Notes: generated from the sequence alone by a model not told the origin. Shown: positions 9,787-20,016, counted from the stretch's first letter. The stretch: 64,000 bases of DNA from Gemmatimonadota bacterium (GCA_016704465.1 JADJAD010000004.1:124001-188000); one strand, 5' to 3'. Numbers and translations: made by a program.

Positions 9787-12700
9787 ATGTCTTTCGTTCA
9801 CTTGCACTGCCACTCGGAATACTCGCTGCTGGATGGCGCCAACCGGATCAAGGACCTGATCGAGCGTGCGCAGCAGCTCGAACAGCCGGCGCTCGCCATC
9901 ACCGATCACGGCAACCTGCACGCGGCGTGGGAGTTCCAGGAGAAGGCGCGCAAGGCGAAGGTGAAGCCGATCATCGGCATGGAAGCCTACGTCGCGCCAG
10001 GCGATCGCCGGCTCAAGGCCCGTGGCACCCCGGGGCAGAAGCCGTATTACCACCTGGTGCTGCTGGCCCGAGACATTCAGGGCTACCGGAACCTGGTGAA
10101 GCTCTCGTCGCTCGCGTACACCGAAGGATTCTATACGCGCCCCCGCATGGACCGGGAGCTGCTGGCACGATACAGCGAGGGGCTGATCGTCTCCTCGGCG
10201 TGCATGGCGGGCGAGGTGGCGACGCACTTGCTGCGAAACGATGATGCGGCAGCCCGTGAGGCGGCGGCATGGTACGCCGAGACCTTCAAGGATCGCTACT
10301 ACCTCGAGGTGCAGGCGCACGACTCCGAGGGACAGGCGCAGCTGAATGAGCGGATCTTTGCGCTCTCGAAGGAGGTCGGCCTGCCGGTCATCGCCACCAA
10401 CGACGCGCACTTCCTGACGGCCGACGATCACGACGCGCACGACGTCCTGCTGTGCATCGGGCTGGGCAAGGACCGGGAGGACACCGCGCGCATGCGCTAC
10501 GACGGCGGGCTCTATTTCAAGAGCGCCCCCGAGATGGCGGCCCGTTTTCCCGACAATCCCGAGGTGCTGGAGCAGACGCTGGCGATCGCCGACCAGTGTG
10601 ACGTGGTCTTCTCCAAGACGTATCACGTCCCGTCGTTTCCGCTGCCCGCCGGCGTGGAGTCGGAGAACGCGTTGCTGGTGCAGCTGGCGACCGACGGGGC
10701 GCGCGCGCGCTACGGCGCGTCGCTGTCGCGCGAGGTGCAGGAGCGGCTGGACTACGAGCTTGGGGTCATCACCAAGACGGGGTATGCCGGCTACTTCCTG
10801 ATCACCTACGACTTCATCAAGGCGGCGCGCGACCGGGGGATCCCGGTCGGGCCGGGCCGCGGGTCGGCGGCGGGATCGCTGGTGGCGTACGCCTTGCGCA
10901 TCACCGACGTCTGCCCGCTCAGGTATGACCTGCTGTTCGAGCGGTTCCTGAATCCCGAGCGTGTGTCGATGCCCGACATCGACGTCGACTTCTGTTTCGA
11001 GCGGCGCGGCGAGGTCATCGAGTACGTGCGCGAGAAGTACGGGAAGGACGCGGTCGGCCAGATCGTGACCTTCGGGACGATGAAGTCGCGCGCCGCGGTG
11101 AAGGACGTCGGGCGGGTGCTCGGCTTCACGCCGGCCGAGACCGACGCGCTGGCCAAGCTGATCCCGAACCAGCCGAACTTCTCGCTGACGGTGGGCGAGG
11201 CGGTGGAGAAGGTCCCCGAGGTGCGGAAGCTGTACGAGACCGACGATCGCTACACCACGCTCCTGAACTACGCGATCGCTCTCGAAGGTTTGTCCCGCCA
11301 CACGGGCGTGCATGCGGCGGGGGTCGTCATCGCGCCGGGCCCGCCTGGACGACTACGTGCCGATCTGCACGCAGAGCTCGAAAGGGGCCGGTGCGGGGAG
11401 CGACGAGGCGGTGGTGGTGACGCAGTACGACATGAACGGCCTCGAGAAGGCGGGCATGTTGAAGATGGACTTTCTCGGGCTGACCACGCTGACCGTCATC
11501 CACGACACGTTGCAGTCGATCAAGGCCCGGGGCAAGCCGGTCCCCGACCTCGACGCGCTGCCGGATGACGATCCCGACACGTATCGCATGCTGCGCATGG
11601 GGCGCACGTGCGGCGTGTTCCAGTTCGAGTCACCGCTGGCCACCGACATGCTGCGCAGCATGCGCTGCGACCGCTTCGACGACCTGGTGGCGTCCAACGC
11701 GCTGATGCGCCCGGGGCCGCTCGACGCCGGGATGCACAAGGTCTACCAGCGGCGCAAGCGCGGCGAGGAGCCGGTGGTGTACGCGCTGCCCGAACTCGAG
11801 CCGATCCTTCAGCCGACGTACGGCGTCATCACCTACCAGGAGCAGGTGATGCGCATCGCGCAGGTGCTGGCGGGGATCTCGCTCGCCGAAGCCGACGTGC
11901 TGCGCAAGGCGGTGGGCAAGAAGGACGCGGCGCTGATCAAGGTCGAGCTGGGAAAGTTCGTCACCAAGGCGGTGGGCCGCGGTCATGACCGGCGCATCAT
12001 CGAGGAGCTGGCGGCCCAGATCGAGACGTTCGGGCGCTACGGCTTCAACAAGTCGCACTCGGTAGCCTACTCGGTGGTGTCGTACCACACGGCGTGGCTC
12101 AAGTGTCACTTCCCGGCCGAGTTCATGGCAGCGCTGCTGTCGTCGTCGATCGGGGACACCGACAGCGTCGTGAAGTTCATCAACGAGGCGCGCGAGCTCG
12201 GGATCGAGGTCCTGGCGCCCGACGTGAACGAGTCGGGCTACAAGTTCACCGTGGTGGCCGACAAGCGGATCCGGTTCGGCCTCGGTGCCATCCGGAACGT
12301 GGGGCGCGGGGCGATCGACTCGATTCTCGGTGCGCGGTCGGAGCGCCCGTTCACGACGCTGTTCGACTTGTGCGAGCGCATCGACCTGCGCCTGTGCAAC
12401 AAGCGCGTGCTCGAGGCGCTGATCCACTCCGGCGCGCTCGATTCGTTAGGCGGCCACCGGGGGCAGTACCTGGCCATCCTCGACTCGGCGCTGCAGGAGG
12501 CATCGCTGAAACAGGATGAGCGTATCACGGGGCAGACGTCGTTGTTTGGGACGGGGGACGGGGGACGGGAGACGGGGGGGGGGCACTCGCTTTCGCTGCC
12601 GAATGTGGGGCCGTTGTCCGAATCGGAGCGGTTGACGCGGGAGAAGGAGATTCTCGGGTTCTACATTTCGGGGCATCCGCTGGAGCCGTATCGGGCGGAG

Positions 12701-13297
12701 TGTGAGCTGTTCTGCTCGAGCGCCGTCTCGTCACTCGGGACGTGGCAGGAGGGGGGGATGACGCTGGGGGTGGTGGTCACGGCGATCAAGCGTCAGGTCA
12801 GCAAGAAGTCGGGGGCGGAGTTCGCCCGGTTGACAGTGGAGGATTTTTCGGGATCTTCGGAGTTGCTGGTTTTTCCTGAGGCGTGGGCCGCCCTGTCGGA
12901 CCGGGTGCGGACCGACGTGCCATTGCTGGTCAAGGGGGGCTACTCGAAGCGGGACCAGGGGGCCGACAACCCCACCTTCATCGTCGAGAGCGTGCAGCGG
13001 TTCGAGGAACTGCGGGTATCGGGACAGGTCGGCGTGGAGCTGGACCTGGGGGAGGGGGAACGGGAGTCGGGAGACGAAAACTCATTGTCGCCGGACCTCA
13101 TGAAAGACGTACGCATCGTCGCCGAATCGCACCCGGGCTCGGCGTCGCTCGAAGTTCGCTGGAACGACGCGAACGGGACGCCGACGCGGCTTCGGTCGCG
13201 GTCCATCAAGCTGGCAGCCGACAGCGCATCGCTTGGCGAATTGCGCGCGCTGCTCGGCCATGACCGCGTGCGCCTCGTGCGCGTCGGGGGACAATAG
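9787..13297 (+). CDS. dnaE: DNA polymerase III alpha subunit, interrupted by one frameshift
   Basis: Replicative polymerase, about 1169 residues once one base is removed. It starts at ATG 9787 (MSFVHLHCHSEYS). The N-terminal PHP domain keeps its metal-binding motifs (HLHCHSEYSLLDG, TDHGNL, ATNDAHF). The polymerase core has GPGRGSAAGS and the catalytic PDIDVDF (about residue 395), then RPGPLDAGMHKVYQRR. The clamp-binding motif GQTSLFG lies near residue 914, followed by an OB-fold (MTLGVVVTAIKRQ). The frame breaks near 11341-11346: GGGCCCGCCTGGAC should read GGGCCCGCTGGAC, giving GPLDDYVPICTQ, so one C is extra. A G-rich repeat is translated at 12548-12590 just after the clamp motif. The stop at 13297 abuts the accA start. 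A damaged dnaE is unlikely in a live cell, so a sequencing error is the favoured explanation. Confidence 0.93.
12548..12590 (+). repeat. G-rich (GGGGACG)n repeat embedded in dnaE
   Basis: An array of GGGGGACG-like units ends in a run of ten Gs and then CACTCGC. It matches the G-tract part of the intergenic repeats at 14266, 14402, 47107, 47215 and 48111. Here it is translated in frame as a Gly, Asp, Arg and Thr-rich linker directly after the beta-clamp motif. A weaker copy, also translated, lies at 13048-13080 (GGGGGAGGGGGAACGGGAGTC). The tracts could form G-quadruplexes. Confidence 0.75.
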
Positions 13298-14266
13298 ATG
13301 GCCAGCACACCTACCCTCGAGTTCGAGCGACCGATCTTCGAACTCGAGAAACAGATTGACGAGCTGAAGAAGCTGGCCGGCGACCAGCAGCTGAGTGTCG
13401 CGGTCGAGATCGAACCGCTCGAACGGAAGCTGGACACGCTGCGCGAGCAGGTGTATCGCAACCTCTCGCCGCTGCAGCGGCTGCAGGTGGCGCGCAGCAA
13501 CAAGCGCCCCTTCACGCTCGACTACGTGCGGCTGTGCTTCACCGACTTCGTGGAGCTGCACGGCGACCGGGCCTTTCGCGAGGATGCCGCCATTGTCGGT
13601 GGCTGGGCGCGCCTCGACGGCGAGACGGTGATGATCATCGGTCACCAGCGCGGGCGCGACACCAAGGAGAACCTGAAGCGCAACTTCGGGATGCCGCATC
13701 CCGAGGGATATCGAAAGGCGCTGCGCCTGATGAAGCTGGCGGAGAAGTTCCAGGTGCCGGTGTTCACCTTCATCGATACGCCCGGGGCGTGGGCCGGCCT
13801 GGGGGCCGAGGAGCGCGGCCAGGCCGAGGCGATCGCCCGCAACCTGTTCGAGATGAGTTCCCTCGCGACGCCGATCATCGCCACGGTCATCGGCGAGGGC
13901 GGCTCGGGCGGTGCGCTGGCGTTAGGTGTGGCGGACCGCGTCCTGATGCTGGAGAACTCGGTCTATTCTGTGATCACCGTCGAGGGATGTGCCGCCATCC
14001 TGTGGAAGGACGGCAAGTCGCCCGAGATGCGGCACCGAGCGGCCACGGCGCTCAAGATCACCGCGCCCGACCTGCTCGACCTCGGCGTGATCGACGAGAT
14101 CGTGCCGGAACCGGCCGGTGGGGCGCACGCGAATCACGAGGTCGCCGCCAAGGCGCTGCAGGAGGCGCTCATCAAGCACTACGAGGAGCTGCGACGGTAT
14201 AAGCCGGAGAAGCTGGTGCGGAAGCGGCGGGAGAAGTATCTGAAGATCGGGAAGTACGTCGAATAG
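13298..14266 (+). CDS. accA: Acetyl-CoA carboxylase carboxyltransferase subunit alpha
   Basis: 322 residues, close to the usual 315-320. It pairs with AccD to transfer the carboxyl group from carboxybiotin to acetyl-CoA, the first committed step of fatty acid synthesis, in the cytoplasm. The N-terminal helix LEFERPIFELEKQIDEL, then ELHGDRAFREDAAIVGG, RGRDTKENLKRNFGMPHPEGYRKALRLM, DTPGAWAGLGAEERGQAEAIA and GEGGSGGALALGVAD are all classic AccA stretches. The ATG at 13298 follows the dnaE TAG with no gap, so the two genes are translationally linked. A G-rich repeat with a strong hairpin begins at the stop codon and may end the transcript. Confidence 0.97.
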   Translation: MASTPTLEFERPIFELEKQIDELKKLAGDQQLSVAVEIEPLERKLDTLREQVYRNLSPLQRLQVARSNKRPFTLDYVRLCFTDFVELHGDRAFREDAAIVGGWARLDGETVMIIGHQRGRDTKENLKRNFGMPHPEGYRKALRLMKLAEKFQVPVFTFIDTPGAWAGLGAEERGQAEAIARNLFEMSSLATPIIATVIGEGGSGGALALGVADRVLMLENSVYSVITVEGCAAILWKDGKSPEMRHRAATALKITAPDLLDLGVIDEIVPEPAGGAHANHEVAAKALQEALIKHYEELRRYKPEKLVRKRREKYLKIGKYVE

Positions 14267-14319
14267 GGGACAGGGGACGGGGGACGGGAGACGGGAGTGC
14301 GGCGCCCTCTGGGCGCCGC
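14266..14319 (+). repeat. G-rich repeat with GTGC hairpin, left copy of an inverted pair
   Basis: GGGGACA and GGGGACG units, ending GGGAGTGC, run into a perfect 9-bp hairpin (GCGGCGCCC at 14299-14307, loop TCT, complement at 14311-14319). The element starts at the last base of accA. It may act as a terminator. The same layout occurs in the atp operon. The inverted partner is at 14378-14443. Confidence 0.75.
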
Positions 14320-14377
14320 GGTGCGTTGGGGGGGGGGCGCGGGATGTTATGCTGTAGGGAGAGAGGACGGGAGCTTC

Positions 14378-14443
14378 GCCCGGCGCGCACGCGCGCCGGG
14401 CACTCCCGTCCCCCGTCCCCCGTCCCCCGTCCCCCGTCCCCCC
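14378..14443 (-). repeat. G-rich repeat with GTGC hairpin, right copy of an inverted pair
   Basis: On the plus strand an 11-bp perfect stem (GCCCGGCGCGC at 14378-14388, loop AC, complement at 14391-14401) is followed by ACTCCCG and then several CCCCCGT units up to the ATG of the PSP1 gene. Read on the minus strand it has the same order as the other copies: G array, GGGAGTGC, hairpin. The C-tract directly precedes the start codon, so this PSP1 gene has no visible ribosome binding site. Confidence 0.75.
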
Positions 14444-16065
14444 ATGCTCGTCGAAGTGTCGTTCAAGGGCAACCGTCGCGAGTTCTTCCACTGGGAGGGC
14501 GACGCGCCGCTGCCGATGAAGGCGGCGGTCATCGTCGAGGCGGATCGGGGGGAGGACCTGGGCTTCGTGAACGCCACCGGCGAGCTCGCGATCAAGCGCG
14601 CAGCCGGCGTGCCGCACCGCCCCACCGACGAGGCGCCCGTCACGCAGGTCGTGAAGCGGCTGGCCACCGCCGACGAGCGCGAGAAGGCGGGAGAGTTGCG
14701 GGAGCAGGACGAGAGCGCCAGGCGAAAGGCGATGGAGCGCGTGAAGGCGAACCACCTCGTCATGAAGCTGACCGACGCCGAGTGGCGCTGGGACCGGCGG
14801 AAACTCACGATCTACTTCACCGCCGACAAGCGCGTCGACTTCCGCAACCTCGTGCGCGACCTGGCGTCGATGTTCCGCACGCGCATCGAGCTCAAGCAAA
14901 TCGGCGTGCGCGACGAGGCCAAGCGACTCGGCGGCATCGGACGCTGCGCCCGGGAATATTGCTCAGCCTCGTGGCTCCCCGAGTTGCGTCCCGTCAACCT
15001 CGGCGTGGCCAAGGACCAACGGCTGTCTCTCAATCCAACCCAGATTTCCGGGGGCGTGCGGACGCCTGATGTGCTGCCTGCGCTACGAGCACGAGTTCTA
15101 CGTGCAGCAGCGCAAGCGCTTCCCGAAAGAAGGAAAGATCATCGAGACGTCCAAGGGAGAGCAGAAGGTCGTCTCGAACGACATCTTCCGCGAGCGCGTC
15201 ACGCTGCGCGGGATCGACGGCGAGGTGAACGTCGTCCCCCTGGCCGAGTTCCGTCGCGACTGGTTGGCAGCGGCCCCCCCGGGCAGCCTCTGGACGAGGA
15301 TACGTCGCCCATTCCGTACGAGGCCATCCCCGACGAGGTCCTGCGCATGCAGGACACCTCCGAGATGCCCGCGTGGCACCCCGGCCCGAAGCGCGATGGA
15401 TCGCCATCGCGCCCGCTCCCGGTCCTGTCCGACACCCCGGACACTCGAGGCCAGGCGCCGCCGCCCGCGCGACCGCAGGACGATGCGATCGCGAGGGGAG
15501 GAGGGAGAGGCGGCCGCGAATTCGGTTCGCGCCGCCGCGATCGACCGGAACCGGACGCGAGACCGGAAAGCGGCGGCACCACCCGTGGCGAACGTGGCGA
15601 CCGTCAGGGTCGCGGACCGCGGCGCGAGCGTACGGACGGTTCGGAGCGCAGCGCAAGGGGAGAGCAGGATCGACGGCGAGAGCGTCCGCCGCGAGGCGCG
15701 GGCGCAGGCAGGCGAGATCGCCGCGAGCGACGCCGGCGACGATCCCATCGCGACTCGGGCGCCAATGCCGGAACGCCAACACCTGTACGCGCGCACCGCA
15801 CCGGGCGCACCGCAACACAGGCGCGCCAACACCGGGCACGTCAACACCGGGCTCGCCCGCACCGGAGGCGCCGGTCGCGCGGAGTGGCGAGCTCAGTGAC
15901 GACGACGAGCAGGAGCGTCGGCTGCGCCGTCGCCGTGGGCGCCGCGGCGGGCGTCGCGGGCGAAGCGGCGACCGTGGCGATGCACCCGACGACCGGTCAT
16001 CCGGCGCGGAGGGAGCCGGACAGGATCAACCACCCCGGGATCGACCACCAGGAGAGAGTGCGTGA
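14444..16065 (+). CDS. PSP1/RicT (YaaT) domain protein with Arg-rich tail, frameshifted
   Basis: The start at ATG 14444 reads MLVEVSFKGNRREFF. The PSP1 core contains FRTRIELKQIGVRDEAKRLGGIGRCAREYC and, after a frame change, CGRLMCCLRYE, which are the Cys clusters of RicT/YaaT proteins. In Bacillus this protein works with RicA and RicF and modulates RNase Y. Two breaks sit in homopolymers: G5 at 15050-15054 should be G4 (restoring ISGACGRLMCC), and C7 at 15274-15280 should be C8 (restoring PLDEDTSPIPYEAIPDEVL). A third shift lies somewhere in the Arg-rich, low-complexity tail (about 15450-15870), whose last part reads GELSDDDEQERRLRRRRG. The repaired length is about 540 residues. The final TGA overlaps the metG GTG by 4 bases. 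Confidence 0.8.
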
Positions 16066-17615
16066 GCCGGTTCTTCGTGACCACTGCGATCGACTACGCC
16101 AACGGCGAGCCACACCTCGGGCACGCGTTCGAGAAGATCGGCACCGACGTGATCGCCCGCTACATGCGCCTGGCGGGCCACGACGTGCACTTCCTCACCG
16201 GCATGGACGAACACGGGCAGAAGGTCGCGCAGACCGCCGCCGAGCGTGGGGTGTCGCCGCAGGAGTTCGTCGATGGAATCGCCCTCCGCTTTCAGGCGAT
16301 GTGGGCGCGGCTATCGGTCGACTATGACCAGTTCATCCGCACGACCGACGAGGACCACAAGGCCGGTGTCCGGGCGCTCATCAAGCGCATCCACGAGGCC
16401 TCGCCCGACGACTTCTACGAGAAGGCGTACGAAGGGTGGTACTGCGTGGGGTGCGAGCTGTTCAAGCGCGACAACGAGATCGTGGAGGGCAAGTGCGTGC
16501 TGCACCCGACCCGCGAGTTGCAATGGACGCAGGAGCGCAACTGGTTCTTCCGGCTCGCGAAGTACGAGGGCTTCCTTCGGCGCCTGTTTGCCGAGCGCCC
16601 TGATTTCCTTGCGCCAGAGAGTCGGCGGAACGAGGTCCTGTCGCTCATCGAGCAAGGGCTGGAGGACATCTCGGTCACGCGATCGCGTCTCGCGTGGGCG
16701 ATCCCCTTTCCCATCCCCACGTCGGACGGGGTGCCACAGGGAACATGGGTCTGGTTCGACGCACTCCCGAACTACCTGACGGCCACCGGCTTCCCCAACG
16801 CCGGTTGGCGCGACCGCTGGCCGGCCGACCTGCACGTGGTCGGCAAGGACATCACCCGACTGCACGCCGTCGTCTGGCCAGCGATGCTCCAGGCGGCCGA
16901 GCTCCCCCTCCCCAGGCGCGTCTGGGCGCACGGCTTTGTGCAACTCGGCGGCGAGCGATTCAGCAAGTCTGCCGGGGTCAAGCTGGAGCTTGGCGAGGCG
17001 ATCGACCGCTTCGGCGCCGATGCCTTCCGCTACTTCCTCATGCGCGAGGTCCCGTTCGACGCGGACGGCAACTTCTCGTGGGAGCGCTTCGAAGATCGGT
17101 ACAACGCCGACCTTGCCAACGCGTGGGGAAACCTGGCCAGCCGGACGATCTCGATGATCGAGAAGTATTGCGAGAGCGTCGTCCCGACTGGCGGCCCCAC
17201 AACCCTCGATGCCGGCGACGCCGAGGACATCGCGGAGTATCACGCCGCGATGTCGGGGGAGCGGGGCTACCTGCTGCACGAAGGACTCAAGGCGGTGTGG
17301 AGTTCGGTAGCCCGGGGGAACGAGTTCGTCGACCGGCAGGCGCCGTGGAAGCTGGCCAAGGATCCGGCCCAGCGACCTGAGCTCGACACCACGATGGCAT
17401 CGCTGGCGCGCCACCTGGCCCGTCACTGCGTGCTGCTGTACCCGTTCATGCCCGCGAAGACGTTGGAGCTCTGGCAGGCCCTTGGCGCCCCGGGGACGCT
17501 GGCCGAGCAGCGCTTCGATACCCTCGCAGCCCTCGACGCCGCCGGCTGGCGGGTCACCAAGCCGGCCCCGCTCTTCCCGAAGGACGTCCAGCCGAAGACG
17601 ACTCAGTCTGGCTGA
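16062..17615 (+). CDS. metG: Methionyl-tRNA synthetase
   Basis: 517 residues, class I aminoacyl-tRNA synthetase. It charges tRNA-Met in the cytoplasm. The HIGH signature appears as PHLGH (about residues 17-21) and the KMSKS loop as RFSKSAG (about residue 300), with VWFDALPNYLTA and GKDITRLHAVVWPAML between them. A GWYCVGCELFKRDNEI stretch is present, but no full four-Cys zinc knuckle and no C-terminal tRNA-binding (EMAP) domain; the length agrees with the short form of the family. The start is GTG at 16062, overlapping the stop of the PSP1 gene (GTGA), so translation is probably coupled. A strong hairpin follows at 17682. Confidence 0.96.
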   Translation: MSRFFVTTAIDYANGEPHLGHAFEKIGTDVIARYMRLAGHDVHFLTGMDEHGQKVAQTAAERGVSPQEFVDGIALRFQAMWARLSVDYDQFIRTTDEDHKAGVRALIKRIHEASPDDFYEKAYEGWYCVGCELFKRDNEIVEGKCVLHPTRELQWTQERNWFFRLAKYEGFLRRLFAERPDFLAPESRRNEVLSLIEQGLEDISVTRSRLAWAIPFPIPTSDGVPQGTWVWFDALPNYLTATGFPNAGWRDRWPADLHVVGKDITRLHAVVWPAMLQAAELPLPRRVWAHGFVQLGGERFSKSAGVKLELGEAIDRFGADAFRYFLMREVPFDADGNFSWERFEDRYNADLANAWGNLASRTISMIEKYCESVVPTGGPTTLDAGDAEDIAEYHAAMSGERGYLLHEGLKAVWSSVARGNEFVDRQAPWKLAKDPAQRPELDTTMASLARHLARHCVLLYPFMPAKTLELWQALGAPGTLAEQRFDTLAALDAAGWRVTKPAPLFPKDVQPKTTQSG

Positions 17616-17681
17616 GCCTGGCTGAGCCGCCCGGTCAGTGACCGGCGTACTTGCCCGGCGGGCTGCCACGGGATAACTCCC

Positions 17682-17717
17682 CGAAGACGAGATGCCCCCC
17701 ATGGGCTCTCGTCTTCG
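17682..17717 (+). terminator. Hairpin terminator after metG
   Basis: The arms CGAAGACGAGA (17682-17692) and TCTCGTCTTCG (17707-17717) pair perfectly over 11 bp. Four further GCCC/GGGC pairs close the inside to a small loop. It lies 66 bases after the metG stop. It overlaps the upstream ATG of the next open frame (17692), which argues for the later start at 17746. Confidence 0.65.
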
Positions 17718-17745
17718 TGTCTACCCATCATTCCGCCTGCGCCGA

Positions 17746-18267
17746 ATGAGACGCTGGACCGTCCTCCTCATCCCGCACGACACTGACGTGCCACGCACGA
17801 TCGCGGTGTCGGCCCGGGCCGCGCGCACGACGGCCGCCGCCGTGGCGGTGGTCGCGCTTGCCGCCGTGGTCGGCGTGGGAGCGATGGCGGGCTGGATCGC
17901 GCGTCCAGACAGCGCTGAGCGCGATCGACAGCTCTCGGCGCCGACAGGGACAGTTGCCTCACTCAGCGGCAGTGCCGTGGATTCGCTGCGAGCGACAGTA
18001 GAGGCGCTCTACAGCGCGCTGGACACGATTCGACAGGCCGACGCCCGCCTGCGCGAGGCGGCGGGCCTGCCGCAGGTCGACTCCGCGTCGCTACAGGCGC
18101 ACGCCGAGATGGCAACGACACGTGCTGCGGCGGACTCACTGCTTCGCGGTGCCAACCTCGTCGCCGGGCGATTGGGTAAGATGGCGGACTCGGCGCGCTC
18201 GCGGGGCCGGGCGAGCTGGACGGAGAGCACGTCGGTCTCGATGTCCAAGGACGGCGGGCGCCGCTAG
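17746..18267 (+). CDS. Membrane-anchored periplasmic protein resembling the N-terminus of M23 peptidases
   Basis: 173 residues from ATG 17746 (MRRWTVLLIPHDTDVPRTI). This opening, followed by one transmembrane segment (about residues 28-50) and a coiled-coil-prone region, looks like the anchor part of M23 metallopeptidases. However, the frame stops at 18265-18267 and no HxxxD or HxH zinc site is present here or in the next 100 bases. An alternative ATG at 17692 lies inside a terminator hairpin. The C-terminus is Ser, Arg and Lys-rich. It could be a truncated peptidase or a peptidoglycan-region scaffold. It converges on the susD gene across a strong bidirectional terminator. Confidence 0.6.
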   Translation: MRRWTVLLIPHDTDVPRTIAVSARAARTTAAAVAVVALAAVVGVGAMAGWIARPDSAERDRQLSAPTGTVASLSGSAVDSLRATVEALYSALDTIRQADARLREAAGLPQVDSASLQAHAEMATTRAAADSLLRGANLVAGRLGKMADSARSRGRASWTESTSVSMSKDGGRR

Positions 18268-18352
18268 CCGGCCAGGACGGCGGGCGCTCACCGTCGCGGG
18301 TCGTGTGCACGAGCGCCACATCGCGCTGCGGGTCTCCGCGGGTCGCACAAGT

Positions 18353-18386
18353 ACAAAGGGCACGAGCCGAGGCTCGTGCCCTTTGT
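18353..18386. terminator. Strong bidirectional terminator
   Basis: A perfect stem of about 15 bp has the arms ACAAAGGGCACGAGCC and GGCTCGTGCCCTTTGT. The A-rich and T-rich flanks give a usable T-tail in both directions. It separates the M23-like gene (plus, ends 18267) from the susD-like gene (minus, ends 18416). Confidence 0.85.
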
Positions 18387-18415
18387 GATGGTGAAGGCCG
18401 ACTACCCTGCCGTGA

Positions 18416-19985
18416 TCACGGAGGGGTCGGTGAGTTGCGCGGGCTGGCGCCGCCCCAACTGTAGATCGGTTCACTCAGGATCCCCAGCTCGAGCGCCGGA
18501 ACGGGCATTTCGGCAGGCGTCCCCGGGACCAGTCCGTCGATGCGACGGCGATTGTAGAAGGGAATCGCGCCGATCCCCATCAGCTCGATCTCCTGCTCGT
18601 ACTGGAGCTTGGAGATGAGTGAGGCAACGCCCTCCCCAGCCGTTGCGGCGGGGAGCCCGCCGCGTCCCACACGGGTCGTGTTGATCAGATTCGCGGCGGT
18701 CGCAGGCGAACCGCTGGAGCGCAGCAGCCCCTCGGCCCAGAGCAGGTCATTCTGGGCGGCACTCATGACGGGAACGGGTCCGAACCCGCCGTAGATCCCT
18801 GTCGGATCATGATTGCCGCTGAGGTCGTACCGCACGTGCCCGATGTTGGACTGGTGATAGCTCCCACGATCGGGGCGGAAGGGGGCGACCCCCGACCAGG
18901 CGAAGTCGGAGCCACCGTTGGCCGTGCGCGGATAGGTCCCGATGTAGTCCTGCAGCTCTTCATCGCCGAACGAGCCGTCTCCCATGCGCTTGTCAGGCGA
19001 GTTGGGTTTGGCAGTGCCCGGGTTGCCGGGCCACGGCGTCAGCTGGGTCACCGGATCCAAGAGATTGGCGACGCGTGTGTGCACGCGTCCGCCATCGAGC
19101 GGGGCGAACCAGAACTGCAGCTCGGGGCACCAGGACGAGCACCCGTCGCCAGTGAAGACGAAGTCGAACGGGGTGCCGCTCGACATCCCCTGCGAGGCAT
19201 AGGTCACGACCTGCCCCCAGTTGACCTGCGCATTCTCCGCCGCGCTGCGCGGATAATACGCGAGCGTGGCCGCTGCCATGGTGTAGGCTATGCGCGCGAC
19301 CTGGTCGTTGGAGTAGCTGCGCCCGTTGGTCCAGCCGGCCGGCGTCGTGAAGGTGGTGGCCTTCGCGACAGTGGCGGCATCGATCAGCTTGGCAACAGCG
19401 GCATCACGCAGCAGCTTGCGATCGGAATACGCCAGCGTCGCGAGGTCGACGGTCTCGTCGACGATATACCCCTTGTCGTAGTTGAGCGCGATGCCGGAGA
19501 GCGACGCCCCCTGCATGAGCAGGGCAATCGCTTCGGCGCGCTTGGTATCCGACGCGCTCCCGATGGACGACGTTGTCTATTCGGATCGACTTCACGACGT
19601 CGGTGGCCGAGGAGAGCGTGCTGTAGTATCCCGTCCACTGCCACTCGACGCTGGTGCGGCCGGCGGCCGCGGGGTCGTTCTGCCAGCCGCGCGTCCCACG
19701 CGTCCCATCACCATCGAGGGACGAGTAGAAGTTCATGTTGTAGTTGTTCCACGAGGAGGAGTACGACTGGGCCTGCGTCGTGAGCACCCCGGCAGCCTCC
19801 ATCCCCTGGTAGGTATTGGACCACGAACGCAGCGTGCCGCCGGCCAGCGCTTCGAGGGCTGCGGGGTCTGTGAGCGCGCGCCGGGCATCCGGCTCGTTCG
19901 GGTTGACGACATCGAGCGACTTGCAAGCACTCATCGCGACGAGCGCGATGAGGCTGGCTGCCCGAGTCAGATTCGCGATCTTCAT
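18416..19985 (-). CDS. SusD/RagB-like outer-membrane lipoprotein, one frameshift
   Basis: Substrate-binding lipoprotein that pairs with a SusC transporter on the cell surface. It starts at ATG 19985 (MKIANLTRAAS), with AGGAG ten bases upstream, and the leader ends in the lipobox MSAC. The N-terminal SusD region (LDVVNPNEPDARRAL) and the late motif AAQNDLLWAEGLLRS, with INTTRVGRGGLP, fit the RagB/SusD family. The frame breaks near 19560-19575: one base is extra between KSIRIDNV and the resumed frame SIGSASDTKRAEAIALLMQG. The repaired length is about 522 residues. It lies 31 bases downstream of the susC-like gene in the usual susC-susD order. Confidence 0.88.
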
Positions 19986-20016
19986 GCGGTGCGATCTCCT
20001 GAATTCGGGAAGGGGA

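Noticed and set aside
11330..11350. Programmed +1 frameshifting in dnaE
   Set aside because: No slippery codon plus stop context is visible, and removing one C restores perfect family sequence. Other genes show similar homopolymer errors, so a sequencing error is simpler.
14402..14443. The C-rich array considered as a CRISPR or VNTR locus
   Set aside because: Units are only 7-8 bases with no spacers, and there are no cas genes. It is better described as the G-tract part of a dispersed hairpin repeat.
17616..17681. The CCGGTCA/TGACCGG inverted repeat after metG as the terminator
   Set aside because: It is short and lacks a T-run; the 15-bp hairpin at 17682-17717 is a much better candidate.
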